DNA of 13,879 nt from Acidobacteriota bacterium (GCA_013362195.1 JABFWM010000326.1:1-13879); one strand, 5' to 3'; positions 1 through 6,731 are shown, numbered from the stretch's first letter. Made by a program: numbers and translations. Notes: generated by a model from the letters alone, not told the origin.

Positions 1-203
1 AACCAGACGAACGCCGTCACGATCATCCGGCGGCCGATCGACTTGTGATCGACGCTGCTCAGCCAGCCGGCAAACCCGCGTCGCGCTGCCCACGCCTGCT
101 CCTGCAGCCGCCGCTCGCGTTCGAGCGCGGCCGGTTCGAGCCGCGGATCGTCGCGCACGAGGCGCGGGTCCGCTTTCTGTTGGTCGAGCGGATGCACCCT
201 CAT
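1..203 (-). CDS. ctaD: Cytochrome c oxidase subunit I, N-terminal part (cut by window edge)
   Basis: This is the start of the haem-copper oxidase catalytic subunit, the membrane protein that carries haem a and the haem a3-CuB oxygen-reducing centre. Only about 67 codons are inside the window. The first 40 or so residues are a charged, Arg/Glu-rich cytoplasmic tail. They are followed by a Trp-Leu-Ser-Ser-Val-Asp-His-Lys-Ser-Ile-Gly stretch that is typical of the entry to helix I in A-type subunit I, and then by the first hydrophobic residues of that helix. No haem ligand lies in the visible part. The ATG (203-201) overlaps the stop of the subunit II gene by 4 bp, so the two are probably translationally coupled. 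The subunit I assignment rests on the N-terminal motif plus this position after subunit II. Confidence 0.88.
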   Translation of the reverse strand, partial: MRVHPLDQQKADPRLVRDDPRLEPAALERERRLQEQAWAARRGFAGWLSSVDHKSIGRRMIVTAFVW

Positions 204-1150
204 TTCAGCGTCTCCAGATAGTCGAGCAAGGGCTGCACCTCCTCCGAGCTCAGTCCCGGGGCTGGCATGTGATTGCCGGGCTTGACGTGCTGCGGATCCA
301 CAATCCATCCCCCGAGGTTGCCGCGCGTGTTGGGCAGGCTTCCCGCGCCAATCGAACTGCGCGACGCAATGTGCGTCAGGTCCGGCGCGGTCCGTCCGCC
401 AGCGAGCGTCCCGACGACGGTGTGGCACATCGCGCACGGGCCGCGCTCGACCACGTCCTTTCCCCGCGTCTGCGAGGGCGTCGTCGGCGCCGGCGCGGGA
501 CTGCGCATCTGCGTCAGCCAGCGTTCGAAATCATCGGGAAGGTCCGCGACCACGCCGAGCGCCATTTTCGCGTGCTGCAGCCCGCAGAACTCCGCACATT
601 GACCGCGGTAGAATCCGGCGCGGTCGGCCTGGAGCCAGATCTCGGTGACGCGTCCCGGGATCAGATCGCGTTTGCCGTGCAGCGCGGGGATCCAGAGGCT
701 GTGGATGACGTCGTTCGACCTGAGCACGATCCCGACGGGGCGGCCGACAGGGATGTGGATCTCGTTCGCGGTGGTGACGATGAGCGACGGGTTGGGATTG
801 AGGTATTGAACGTCCCACCACCATTGATTGCCGGTGATCTGGATCCGCAACGCATTCGGGTCCTGTTCGCGGAGCGATGCAACCCCGCGCCCGACCAGCT
901 CGCCTTCCGTCAGCAGCACCAGCAGCGCGACGATGCTGAGCCCGACGGCAATCGCCACCGAGCGCGCGAGGGTGGCTTCGCTCGCGCTCGATGCCGCGCC
1001 GCGGCCGCGCACGACGGCGATGCCCATCGCGACGACGACTGCGACGAAGACCACGCTGCAGACCCAGAACATGACCCACCAGAGATGTTCGATGCGGGCC
1101 GCTTGAATGCCGGCCGGGTGCAGCGCGGACTGGATGAGCGGCGCTCCCAT
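200..1150 (-). CDS. coxB: Cytochrome c oxidase subunit II with fused cytochrome c domain (caa3 type)
   Basis: Subunit II takes electrons from cytochrome c into the oxidase. The 316-residue protein has two membrane helices (about 22-47 and 62-81), an aromatic Gln-Trp-Trp-Trp-Asp patch (109-113) that marks the electron-entry region, and a periplasmic cupredoxin domain. The CuA ligands are all present: H150, C185, E187, C189, H193 and M196. After a Pro/Thr-rich linker (about 217-228) there is a C-terminal class I cytochrome c domain with Cys-Ala-Met-Cys-His (239-243) and a likely axial Met295. The fused haem domain makes this a caa3-type enzyme. The ATG overlaps the stop of the upstream cytochrome c gene by 4 bp, and its own stop overlaps subunit I. 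I see no cleavable signal peptide; the first helix probably acts as the export anchor. Confidence 0.95.
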   Translation of the reverse strand: MGAPLIQSALHPAGIQAARIEHLWWVMFWVCSVVFVAVVVAMGIAVVRGRGAASSASEATLARSVAIAVGLSIVALLVLLTEGELVGRGVASLREQDPNALRIQITGNQWWWDVQYLNPNPSLIVTTANEIHIPVGRPVGIVLRSNDVIHSLWIPALHGKRDLIPGRVTEIWLQADRAGFYRGQCAEFCGLQHAKMALGVVADLPDDFERWLTQMRSPAPAPTTPSQTRGKDVVERGPCAMCHTVVGTLAGGRTAPDLTHIASRSSIGAGSLPNTRGNLGGWIVDPQHVKPGNHMPAPGLSSEEVQPLLDYLETLK

Positions 1151-1683
1151 CAGCGGTGACCCGTCTGGATCTGCCTGGCGTCTTCGATGCGGTTTTCCGG
1201 CTTGGCCGCCGCCTGATCATCGTTGCGGCTCGTCGCGGCATCCTGCGACACCATGCCCGCGAGCGACTGCACATAGGCCACGAGCTGCCAGATCTGTTGA
1301 TCCGGAATATGACCGCCAAACGACGGCATGCCGTCCGGCCGTCCCTGCGAGATGGTCGAGAACAGCTGATCGGCGTGGCTGCCGTAGATCCATTTGTCGT
1401 CGGTCAACGCCGGACCGATCGCGCCGCCGCCGTTGAGACCGTGGCACCCGGCGCAGTTGTAGGCGGCGTACAGGCGCTTGCCTTCCGACAGCCCGTAGGC
1501 GTTGTACTGATACGGGCTCTGCACGTTCGACAGCGGCTGCGGCGAGCCGGGCTGCAGCATGGTCAGTCGTACGGCGGTGCTGCGGTTCGCGGCGGCCGGC
1601 AGTTCCGTGTAGCGGCGCGCCTCGCGCTCGCATCCGGCGGCCGCGACCGCCACACAGGCCAGCAGGCACATCAGGCGTCGCAT
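1150..1683 (-). CDS. Exported single-haem cytochrome c, probably the XoxG-like electron carrier
   Basis: This is a 177-residue class I cytochrome c. The N-terminus is basic then hydrophobic and ends in Ala-Ala-Gly-Cys (C18), so it is probably a lipoprotein or at least exported. Haem is attached at Cys-Ala-Gly-Cys-His (77-81), and the sixth ligand is probably Met119 in a Gly-Met-Pro-Ser-Phe-Gly segment. A C-terminal helix (about 128-142) closes the fold, and a polar tail of about 35 residues follows. It lies between the XoxJ-like gene (2 bp upstream) and oxidase subunit II (4 bp overlap). That position suggests it carries electrons from the PQQ dehydrogenase to the oxidase, the role of XoxG. 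The ATG at 1683 is chosen because it begins the signal sequence; the frame stays open far upstream, but only as a shadow of the neighbouring gene. The exact partner is inferred from context. Confidence 0.9.
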   Translation of the reverse strand: MRRLMCLLACVAVAAAGCEREARRYTELPAAANRSTAVRLTMLQPGSPQPLSNVQSPYQYNAYGLSEGKRLYAAYNCAGCHGLNGGGAIGPALTDDKWIYGSHADQLFSTISQGRPDGMPSFGGHIPDQQIWQLVAYVQSLAGMVSQDAATSRNDDQAAAKPENRIEDARQIQTGHR

Positions 1684-1685
1684 CG

Positions 1686-2516
1686 TCAGCTCCGTGGCGC
1701 GTCCACGCGAGGGACGCCATAGTCGGACAGAATGGCGTCGATCTCGGTACGGCGGCGTTCGAGGAAGTCGTTCAACTCGTCGCGCAGGCGGGAATCGCGT
1801 TTGCGGACGGCCATCGCAATGTCGAAGGCGAACGGCAGCGTGCGGTCGTGCGGCGGGGTGATCGCGGCGAGCCTCAAGGGGACGGCCGCATGTTTGGCGA
1901 AGTAGCCCGCCTCCGGCCCCCACACCAGCGCGGCATCGATCTGTCCGTCGGCGACCGCATCGACGATCGTCGAGAGCGGATGCGGGCGGCTGTAGTCTCC
2001 GAGCACGGAGTAGCCGATCACGTTCTGCACCAGCCCGCGCGACGCGAGGGCGTGCGCCGGCGGCGTGTTGGCGAAGTCGTCGCCGATCATCTGGACGCCG
2101 ATCCGCAGGTCCCGCAGCGCCGGATCGTCGAGCGATCCCAGGCGCAGCTTCCGATCCTCGCGCGAGACGAACAGGTACGTGGATCGGTAGTAGGGACGTG
2201 TGGTCAGCACGATCTCCGCGCCGCCCGCCATCCCCATGACGATGTCGCACGTGCCGCTGCCGAGCGTGTTGCGCACGAACCCGCGCCGCTGCGCCCACCA
2301 CGTGTACTGCAGCGCGGCGCGACGATCCTGCGCGAGCAGCTCCGCGATCCTGTTCTCGAACCCTTCGCCGCGATCGTTCGAGAACGGCAGATTGTTGGGA
2401 TCCGCGCACACGCGCAGCGCCGGGCCGCCGCGGCGGCATGCCGCGAACGTGCAGAGCAGGACGAGCGTGGCGGCAACGCGGAACGCGCGGCGAACGGGCT
2501 GGGGCTCGCGGGTCAT
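1686..2516 (-). CDS. xoxJ: XoxJ/MoxJ-like periplasmic binding protein linked to the quinoprotein dehydrogenase
   Basis: This 276-residue protein has the fold signature of the solute-binding protein family 3 group found beside PQQ alcohol dehydrogenases. After an export signal ending at C27 (Phe-Ala-Ala-Cys, possible lipobox) comes Leu-Arg-Val-Cys-Ala-Asp-Pro-Asn-Asn-Leu-Pro-Phe-Ser-Asn, the characteristic N-terminal motif of these proteins. The middle carries a Gly-Thr-Cys-Asp-Ile-Val-Met-Gly segment and a Thr-Arg-Pro-Tyr-Tyr-Arg-Ser-Thr-Tyr segment, both usual in the family. No ABC permease or ATPase is nearby, which fits a role in dehydrogenase maturation rather than uptake. The role of XoxJ/MoxJ, often given as activation of the apo-dehydrogenase, comes from the family. 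The ATG overlaps the xoxF stop by 4 bp. A longer upstream frame exists, but it lies inside xoxF and is rejected. Confidence 0.88.
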   Translation of the reverse strand: MTREPQPVRRAFRVAATLVLLCTFAACRRGGPALRVCADPNNLPFSNDRGEGFENRIAELLAQDRRAALQYTWWAQRRGFVRNTLGSGTCDIVMGMAGGAEIVLTTRPYYRSTYLFVSREDRKLRLGSLDDPALRDLRIGVQMIGDDFANTPPAHALASRGLVQNVIGYSVLGDYSRPHPLSTIVDAVADGQIDAALVWGPEAGYFAKHAAVPLRLAAITPPHDRTLPFAFDIAMAVRKRDSRLRDELNDFLERRRTEIDAILSDYGVPRVDAPRS

Positions 2517-4375
2517 TTCCCACCCGACACGGTGAACACGTAGAGCATGCCGCCCTTCGTGGTCGCGCTCTTCAGATCGCCGAGGGCGCCGCCCCACCCG
2601 TTGCCGGCCGTGGCGTCGCGCGGATCGAGGTCGGCGCTCACGATCGCCCCCGGCCACCCGCCGATTCCTGCGGCCACCGCGATGTACTCGTGGCCGTCCG
2701 GACCCTTGAACGCCATCGGCTGGCCAATGACCCCGGATCCGCACTTGAATTGCCACAGCAACTGACCGGTGCCCGCATCGACCGCTTTGAACCACCCCTC
2801 CATCGTTCCGTAGAACACCAGATCGTTGGCGACGAGCGCGCCGCTCCACACCGGGAAGTTCTCCTTGATCTGCCATCGGGGTTTCGCGGCAATCGGATCC
2901 CACGCCGTGAAGAACCCGCGGTTGCCGCCGGGGCCGGCTTTGTAGACGACGCTGGCGCCGACATACGGTGTGCCGGCGATGTAGCTGGCGGCCATCCCTT
3001 CGAAGTCCATGCACAGGTTGTTGTGCGGGATGTAGAGCAGGCCCGTCTTCGGCGAAAACGCCATCGGCTGCCAGTCCTTGGCGCCAGGCGCGGCCGGACA
3101 GATATCGCGCACCACGATGCCCTGCTTCGGCGCCTTTTCCGGTACGGCGATGAGCCGCCCGGTCTTGAGGTCGACGCCCTTGTTGGAATTCACGGGGGCG
3201 AATGGCGAGGCCGACAGCACTTCGCCCGTGGACCGATCGATGACGTAGAGCAGGCCGTTGCGATCGGCGCGCATCAGCACTTTGCGCGCGCCGCCGTTCA
3301 TCCGCAGATCGGCCAGCACCAGCTCGTTGACACCGTCATGATCGAAGAGGTCGTGCGGGCTGGTCTGATAGAACCAGCGCGCCTCGCCGGTGTCGGGCGA
3401 ACGCGCGAACATGCCCGCGGTCCACTTGTTATCACCCGGCCGCTGGTCGGGGTTCCACGGGCCGGGGTTCGCAGTTCCGTAATACAGCAGGTCCGCTTCC
3501 GGATCGTACGAAAGCCAGCCCCAGACCGTGCCGCCGCCGGTGCGCCACGCCTCGCCGGGCCAGGTGGTGATGCCGAGGTCCTTTCCACGATCGCTGTCGT
3601 AGTGCGGCGTGAAGTTCGGGCCGATGAGCACGTCCTTGTCGGGTCCGGTGCTGTAGGCCCGCCACGCGACGCTGCCGTCGCCGGCGTCGAGCGCGGTCAG
3701 CCAGCCGCGCACCCCGAACTCGCCGCCGCTGTTGCCGACGAAGACCTTTCCCTTCACCACCAGGGGCGCCATGGTGATCGTCTCGCCGCGATTGATGTCG
3801 GCGAGCTGCGTCACCCAGCGCTCCTTGCCGGTGGCGGCGTCGACCGAGATGGCGCGCCCATCGAGCGTATTGAAGAAGAGCGCGCCGTTCGCGAACACCG
3901 CGCCGCGATTGACGATGTCGCAGCAGGCGACGCCCTTGGCCGCTCCGAGCGGCTTCGGGTCGTACTGCCAGCGAATCGGCGCGCCCGGCTTCGTCAGATC
4001 GAACGCATAAAGAATGTTGGGCCACGGCGTCACGAGATACATCGTGTCGCCCACGACGAGCGGCGGCCCCTCGTGACCGGCGGTGACGCCGGTCGAGAAC
4101 GTCCACGCCACGCCCATCTGCTTGACGTTGCCGGTGCTGATCTCGTCGAGGGCGGTGAAGCGGGTGGCCGCGTAGTTCTTCGCCGGCATCGTCCACTGCC
4201 CGTCGTCCTGTGCCAGCCGTGACGGGTCGGCCATCGCGCCGCTCAACGGGCGCGCCGACGGCGGCGTCTCACTGCGAACGTCGGGCGCTGGTTTGTTACA
4301 GGACGTGGTGGCGAGGAAGGACGTCGTCGCGACAAGCGCCGCGCGGGCGACGCAGCGGTGAGCCCAGAGTTTCAT
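2513..4375 (-). CDS. xoxF: PQQ-dependent, probably lanthanide-dependent, methanol/alcohol dehydrogenase (XoxF type)
   Basis: This is an eight-bladed quinoprotein that oxidises methanol or related alcohols in the periplasm and passes electrons to cytochrome c. The 620-residue product starts with a basic, hydrophobic export signal ending near C26. It shows the vicinal disulfide cysteines C151-C152, a Gly-Gly-Glu (E219) metal ligand, Asn303 in a Thr-Ala-Asn-Pro-Gly-Pro-Trp-Asn segment, and the catalytic region Ser-Pro-His-Asp-Leu-Phe-Asp-His-Asp-Gly with D345 and D347. An Asp two residues after the catalytic Asp is the hallmark of lanthanide-binding XoxF enzymes; calcium MxaF enzymes lack it. 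Repeated Asp-x-x-Thr-Gly blade motifs run through the protein. I chose ATG at 4375; an in-frame TTG lies immediately before it, and neither has a clear Shine-Dalgarno sequence. It heads the xoxF-xoxJ-cytochrome-oxidase run. The substrate is not certain; XoxF clades also take formaldehyde or other alcohols. Confidence 0.92.
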   Translation of the reverse strand: MKLWAHRCVARAALVATTSFLATTSCNKPAPDVRSETPPSARPLSGAMADPSRLAQDDGQWTMPAKNYAATRFTALDEISTGNVKQMGVAWTFSTGVTAGHEGPPLVVGDTMYLVTPWPNILYAFDLTKPGAPIRWQYDPKPLGAAKGVACCDIVNRGAVFANGALFFNTLDGRAISVDAATGKERWVTQLADINRGETITMAPLVVKGKVFVGNSGGEFGVRGWLTALDAGDGSVAWRAYSTGPDKDVLIGPNFTPHYDSDRGKDLGITTWPGEAWRTGGGTVWGWLSYDPEADLLYYGTANPGPWNPDQRPGDNKWTAGMFARSPDTGEARWFYQTSPHDLFDHDGVNELVLADLRMNGGARKVLMRADRNGLLYVIDRSTGEVLSASPFAPVNSNKGVDLKTGRLIAVPEKAPKQGIVVRDICPAAPGAKDWQPMAFSPKTGLLYIPHNNLCMDFEGMAASYIAGTPYVGASVVYKAGPGGNRGFFTAWDPIAAKPRWQIKENFPVWSGALVANDLVFYGTMEGWFKAVDAGTGQLLWQFKCGSGVIGQPMAFKGPDGHEYIAVAAGIGGWPGAIVSADLDPRDATAGNGWGGALGDLKSATTKGGMLYVFTVSGGK

Positions 4376-4505
4376 CAATCGGCGTGGCTAAGCAAAAGCG
4401 CCACCACGCGAGTCTCGCGGGATTGTCCCGCCAAACCGCGGCCGCGGCGCGATGCGAGGTTCCCGCTGCGAGGTGACGGGGTCGAGCCGTTCACACAGTA
4501 TCCAT
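4376..4505 (-). promoter_or_regulatory. Gap upstream of xoxF, probable promoter region
   Basis: This 130-bp gap separates the phosphatase stop from xoxF, with both genes on the minus strand. It is the only sizeable gap before the oxidation operon, so its promoter probably lies here. It contains a perfect 6-bp inverted repeat with a 3-nt loop (4417-4431) and a 12-bp CCGCGGCCGCGG palindrome (4436-4447). I see no convincing -35/-10 pair and no U-tract after the hairpin. The promoter assignment is inference from position only. Confidence 0.35.
4417..4431. repeat. Small perfect hairpin GCGGGA-ttg-TCCCGC
   Basis: Two 6-bp arms are exact reverse complements around a 3-nt loop. The hairpin could form in RNA from either strand. 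It lies about 42 bp before the xoxF start and about 75 bp after the phosphatase stop. Without a following T-run it is a weak terminator candidate; it could equally be a leader structure or chance in GC-rich DNA. Confidence 0.3.
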
Positions 4506-5123
4506 TCACGGGGCGTCGAACGCGAATCGCCCGGGCACTTCGTTGACGCCGAGCAGCCGCGGAGAGCCCGCCGCGTACGCGATGACGCTGATCGACGCCG
4601 GACTGACCTCGAAGCGATGCCAAAGGTCGAGCGAGGCTCCGGCCGCATGCAGCACGGCGGCGCGGATGACGTCGCCGTGGCTCACGGCGGCGATGACGGC
4701 GCCCTCGTGCCGCGCCTGCAGATCGTCGAGTGCGGCGACGATGCGGCGCTGCACGTCGGCGGCGCGTTCACCGCCCGGCACGTCGGCGCTGGCGCGTGCG
4801 GCGTTGAATCGCGCCCACGCCGGCCGCCGCGAGAGCTCGTCGAACGTGAGTCCGGTCCACTCGCCGAAATCCACTTCGTTGAGCGCGTCCAGCTCGATGA
4901 CGTCGAGCACGTGCCCGCGCGCGATCGGTCCGGCGGTGGCGCGGGCGCGTTCGAGCGGACTCGAATACACCGCTGCGAGCGGCAGGTCGCGCAGTCGATC
5001 GCAGACCTGCGCGACCTGCTCGATCCCGAGCGCGTTCAGCGTGACGCCGGGCAGTCGCGACGTGAGCCGCACGCCAACCGCGTCGGTCACGCCATGGCGG
5101 ATCAGGAGCACGACCGCACTCAC
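4506..5123 (-). CDS. Histidine phosphatase family protein (phosphoglycerate mutase-like)
   Basis: This 205-residue protein belongs to the histidine phosphatase superfamily, branch 1, whose members remove phosphate from small molecules through a phosphohistidine. The catalytic Arg-His-Gly is at 9-11 (nucleophile H10), the second Arg lies in Ser-Ser-Pro-Leu-Glu-Arg-Ala (R59), the acid is probably E83 in a Glu-Val-Asp-Phe-Gly-Glu-Trp segment, and the second His is in Ser-His-Gly (H149). Length is normal. The start is GTG at 5123, right before the conserved first strand. It is soluble with no signal. Its substrate cannot be read from the sequence: relatives include phosphoglycerate mutase-like enzymes and alpha-ribazole phosphatase of cobalamin synthesis. 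The latter is worth noting because a B12-dependent enzyme lies in the divergent cluster, but I see nothing that selects it. A 54-bp gap separates it from the arsR gene upstream. Confidence 0.9.
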   Translation of the reverse strand: MSAVVLLIRHGVTDAVGVRLTSRLPGVTLNALGIEQVAQVCDRLRDLPLAAVYSSPLERARATAGPIARGHVLDVIELDALNEVDFGEWTGLTFDELSRRPAWARFNAARASADVPGGERAADVQRRIVAALDDLQARHEGAVIAAVSHGDVIRAAVLHAAGASLDLWHRFEVSPASISVIAYAAGSPRLLGVNEVPGRFAFDAP

Positions 5124-5177
5124 GGCCGTGCTGTCAGCGAGGCGCGCGACGGGCGACGGGAAATCATACGCGTAACG

Positions 5178-5504
5178 TTATCGCGCCTTGAGGCGCGGCT
5201 CGAACTGTTTCGAGCGCAGCAGCCGGCAAAGCCTCAGCACTTCCGGCGAGCTGACCGAGTAGTACACCGCGCTGGCGTCGCGCCGCCTCTGCACGAGCCC
5301 GGCGTGAAACAGCACTTGCAGATGCTTCGATGCGGTGGATTGACGAGTTGCGGATCGTTCCGCGATTTGTCCGACGGGCTGCTCGCCGCGCGCGAGCACG
5401 CTCAGGATGCGCACGCGCGTGGGGTCGCCCAGCGCCCGCGCCCGCGTCGCGATTATCTGCTCGTGCGGATCAGCCACCGTTCTCATAACGCGATGCGCGC
5501 ACAT
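5178..5504 (-). CDS. ArsR-family winged-helix transcriptional regulator
   Basis: This is a 108-residue compact DNA-binding protein. The motif Ala-Leu-Gly-Asp-Pro-Thr-Arg-Val-Arg-Ile-Leu opens the domain. The recognition helix region is Ser-Thr-Ala-Ser-Lys-His-Leu-Gln-Val-Leu, followed by the Ala-Gly-Leu-Val segment and a beta-wing rich in Arg ending in Ala-Val-Tyr-Tyr. A single Cys (in Leu-Cys-Arg-Leu-Leu) lies in the C-terminal dimerisation helix, and no Cys-x-Cys metal site of the ArsR/SmtB type is visible at the recognition helix, so the inducer is unknown. Start choice is open: ATG 5504 gives the listed length, but it overlaps an inverted repeat. ATG 5486, six codons in, would leave that repeat as an upstream operator. 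It stands divergent to the sugar cluster and may control itself, that cluster, or the phosphatase and xoxF genes downstream. Confidence 0.88.
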   Translation of the reverse strand: MCAHRVMRTVADPHEQIIATRARALGDPTRVRILSVLARGEQPVGQIAERSATRQSTASKHLQVLFHAGLVQRRRDASAVYYSVSSPEVLRLCRLLRSKQFEPRLKAR

Positions 5505-5520
5505 GCGCAGATAAGCATGT
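5501..5520. promoter_or_regulatory. Candidate ArsR operator: perfect inverted repeat ACATGC-N8-GCATGT
   Basis: The two 6-bp arms are exact reverse complements with an 8-nt spacer. A second overlapping pair, TGCGC-N6-GCGCA, sits at 5494-5509. The repeat covers the upstream ATG of the regulator gene, or lies about 15 bp before its alternative ATG at 5486, where self-repression sites of ArsR proteins usually sit. The spacer contains AGATAA, which on the minus strand reads TTATCT and could be a -10 element for a transcript starting at the 5486 ATG. Operator function is inference. Confidence 0.45.
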
Positions 5521-5621
5521 TGGATCCCGCTTTGCTACTTACGTTCCTCGCGGACGATCGTGCCTGTAAGCAAGCTCGTCTCCATTCGCGTCTCTTGTCG
5601 GCGAAAGGACCGGACCGTTCA
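5505..5621. promoter_or_regulatory. Divergent intergenic region between arsR gene and the sugar cluster
   Basis: This 117-bp stretch separates two outward-facing transcription units and is the only place upstream of the eight-gene plus-strand run where a promoter would fit. It is less GC-rich than the flanking genes, notably around 5521-5600. I do not see a clear sigma-70 -35/-10 pair on the plus strand. An AAGGA sequence near 5605-5609 may be the ribosome binding site of the first epimerase, though its spacing of about 12 nt is long. Confidence 0.5.
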
Positions 5622-6731
5622 ATGCAGATCCTGATTACCGGCGGCGCAGGATTCATCGGGTCACACGTCGCCGACGAACTGCTGCGCCGCGGCCATCGGG
5701 TGCGCGCGCTCGACAATCTCTCGCCTCAGGTCCACGGCGCCGGCGCGTCGCGTCCTTCCTACCTGCACGCCGACGTCGAACTGATCAAGGGGGACATCCG
5801 CGATCGCGTTGCGGTGCAGCGCGCGCTGAGCGGCGTCGACGCCGTCTATCACTTCGCGTCCGCGGTCGGCGTCGGACAGAGCATGTACGAGATCGAGCAC
5901 TACACCGCGGTGAACAACGGCGGCACCGCGGTGCTGCTGCAGGAACTGATCGAACGTCCGCTCGAACGGTTGATCGTCGCATCGAGCATGAGCCTCTACG
6001 GCGAAGGGCTCTATCGCGCGGCGGACGGTACGGCGCACGAGGGGCAGGAGCGATCGCTCGATCAATTGCGGCGCGCCGACTGGGACCTGCGGGACGACGA
6101 TGGCCGCCTGCTCGAACCGCTGCCGACGCCGGAGTCGAAGACGCCGTCGCTCTCGTCCATCTACGCGCTCTCGAAATTCGATCAGGAGCGCATGTGCCTG
6201 ATGATCGGCCGCGCCTACAACATCCCCACCGTCGCGCTCCGGTTCTTCAACGTGTTCGGGACCCGCCAGGCGCTGTCGAATCCCTACACGGGCGTGCTGG
6301 CGATCTTCGCGGCGCGCCTGATGAACAACAACGCGCCGTTCATCTTCGAGGACGGATTGCAGCGGCGCGATTTCGTGAGCGTCTACGACATCGCGCAGGC
6401 GTGCCGCCTGGCGCTCGAGGCGCCCGGCGCCGCGGGTCAGGCCTTCAACGTCGGCAGCGGCCGCGCCTACACGATTCGCGAGGTCGCGGCGATGCTCGCC
6501 GCGATCCTCGGCCGCCGCGTCGAGCCGGAGATCTGCGGGAAATATCGCGTCGGCGATATCCGCCATTGTTTTGCCGACATCACGCGCGCGCGCACGGTGC
6601 TCGGCTACCAGCCGACGATCACGCTCGAAGAGGGACTCGTCGAGCTCGCGGCGTGGCTGCAGGACCAGGCCGCCGACGACCGCGTCGCGCAGGCAAGCCG
6701 CGAGCTGGCTTCAAGGGGGTTGACCGTATGA
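5622..6731 (+). CDS. NAD-dependent sugar-nucleotide epimerase/dehydratase (extended SDR)
   Basis: This 369-residue extended short-chain dehydrogenase probably acts on an NDP-sugar. The Rossmann motif Thr-Gly-Gly-Ala-Gly-Phe-Ile-Gly (6-13) opens the protein, Asp31-Asn-Leu binds the NAD ribose, and His-Phe-Ala-Ser (77-80) follows the fourth strand. The active site has Ser-Ser-Met-Ser-Leu-Tyr-Gly (121-127) and Tyr181-x3-Lys185. An unusual polar segment of about 50 residues between them is rich in Asp and Arg. Family members with this layout include UDP-glucose 4-epimerase and UDP-glucuronate enzymes; I cannot choose. The ATG at 5622 begins the first Rossmann strand; the frame is open for over 1 kb upstream, but only antisense to the regulator and phosphatase genes. 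Its stop overlaps the next start (ATGA). Confidence 0.92.
   Translation: MQILITGGAGFIGSHVADELLRRGHRVRALDNLSPQVHGAGASRPSYLHADVELIKGDIRDRVAVQRALSGVDAVYHFASAVGVGQSMYEIEHYTAVNNGGTAVLLQELIERPLERLIVASSMSLYGEGLYRAADGTAHEGQERSLDQLRRADWDLRDDDGRLLEPLPTPESKTPSLSSIYALSKFDQERMCLMIGRAYNIPTVALRFFNVFGTRQALSNPYTGVLAIFAARLMNNNAPFIFEDGLQRRDFVSVYDIAQACRLALEAPGAAGQAFNVGSGRAYTIREVAAMLAAILGRRVEPEICGKYRVGDIRHCFADITRARTVLGYQPTITLEEGLVELAAWLQDQAADDRVAQASRELASRGLTV

Noticed and set aside
1684..2523. Long upstream extension of the cytochrome c frame
   Set aside because: It lies inside the XoxJ-like gene in another frame and is Arg-rich. The signal peptide starts at ATG 1683.
4436..4447. 12-bp palindrome CCGCGGCCGCGG upstream of xoxF
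   Set aside because: Perfect palindromes made only of C and G are expected in DNA this GC-rich; no further support for a binding site.
5169..5185. Near-palindrome CGCG-TAACGTTA-T-CGCG at the arsR stop
   Set aside because: Striking to the eye but interrupted by one extra base, overlaps the stop codon and has no T-run. Too weak to call a terminator or operator.
4452..5621. Open frame upstream of the first epimerase, continuous with it, giving a 759-residue protein
   Set aside because: The added 390 residues are antisense to the phosphatase and arsR genes and show only Arg/Ala/Asp-rich GC-driven composition. The epimerase fold begins at ATG 5622.
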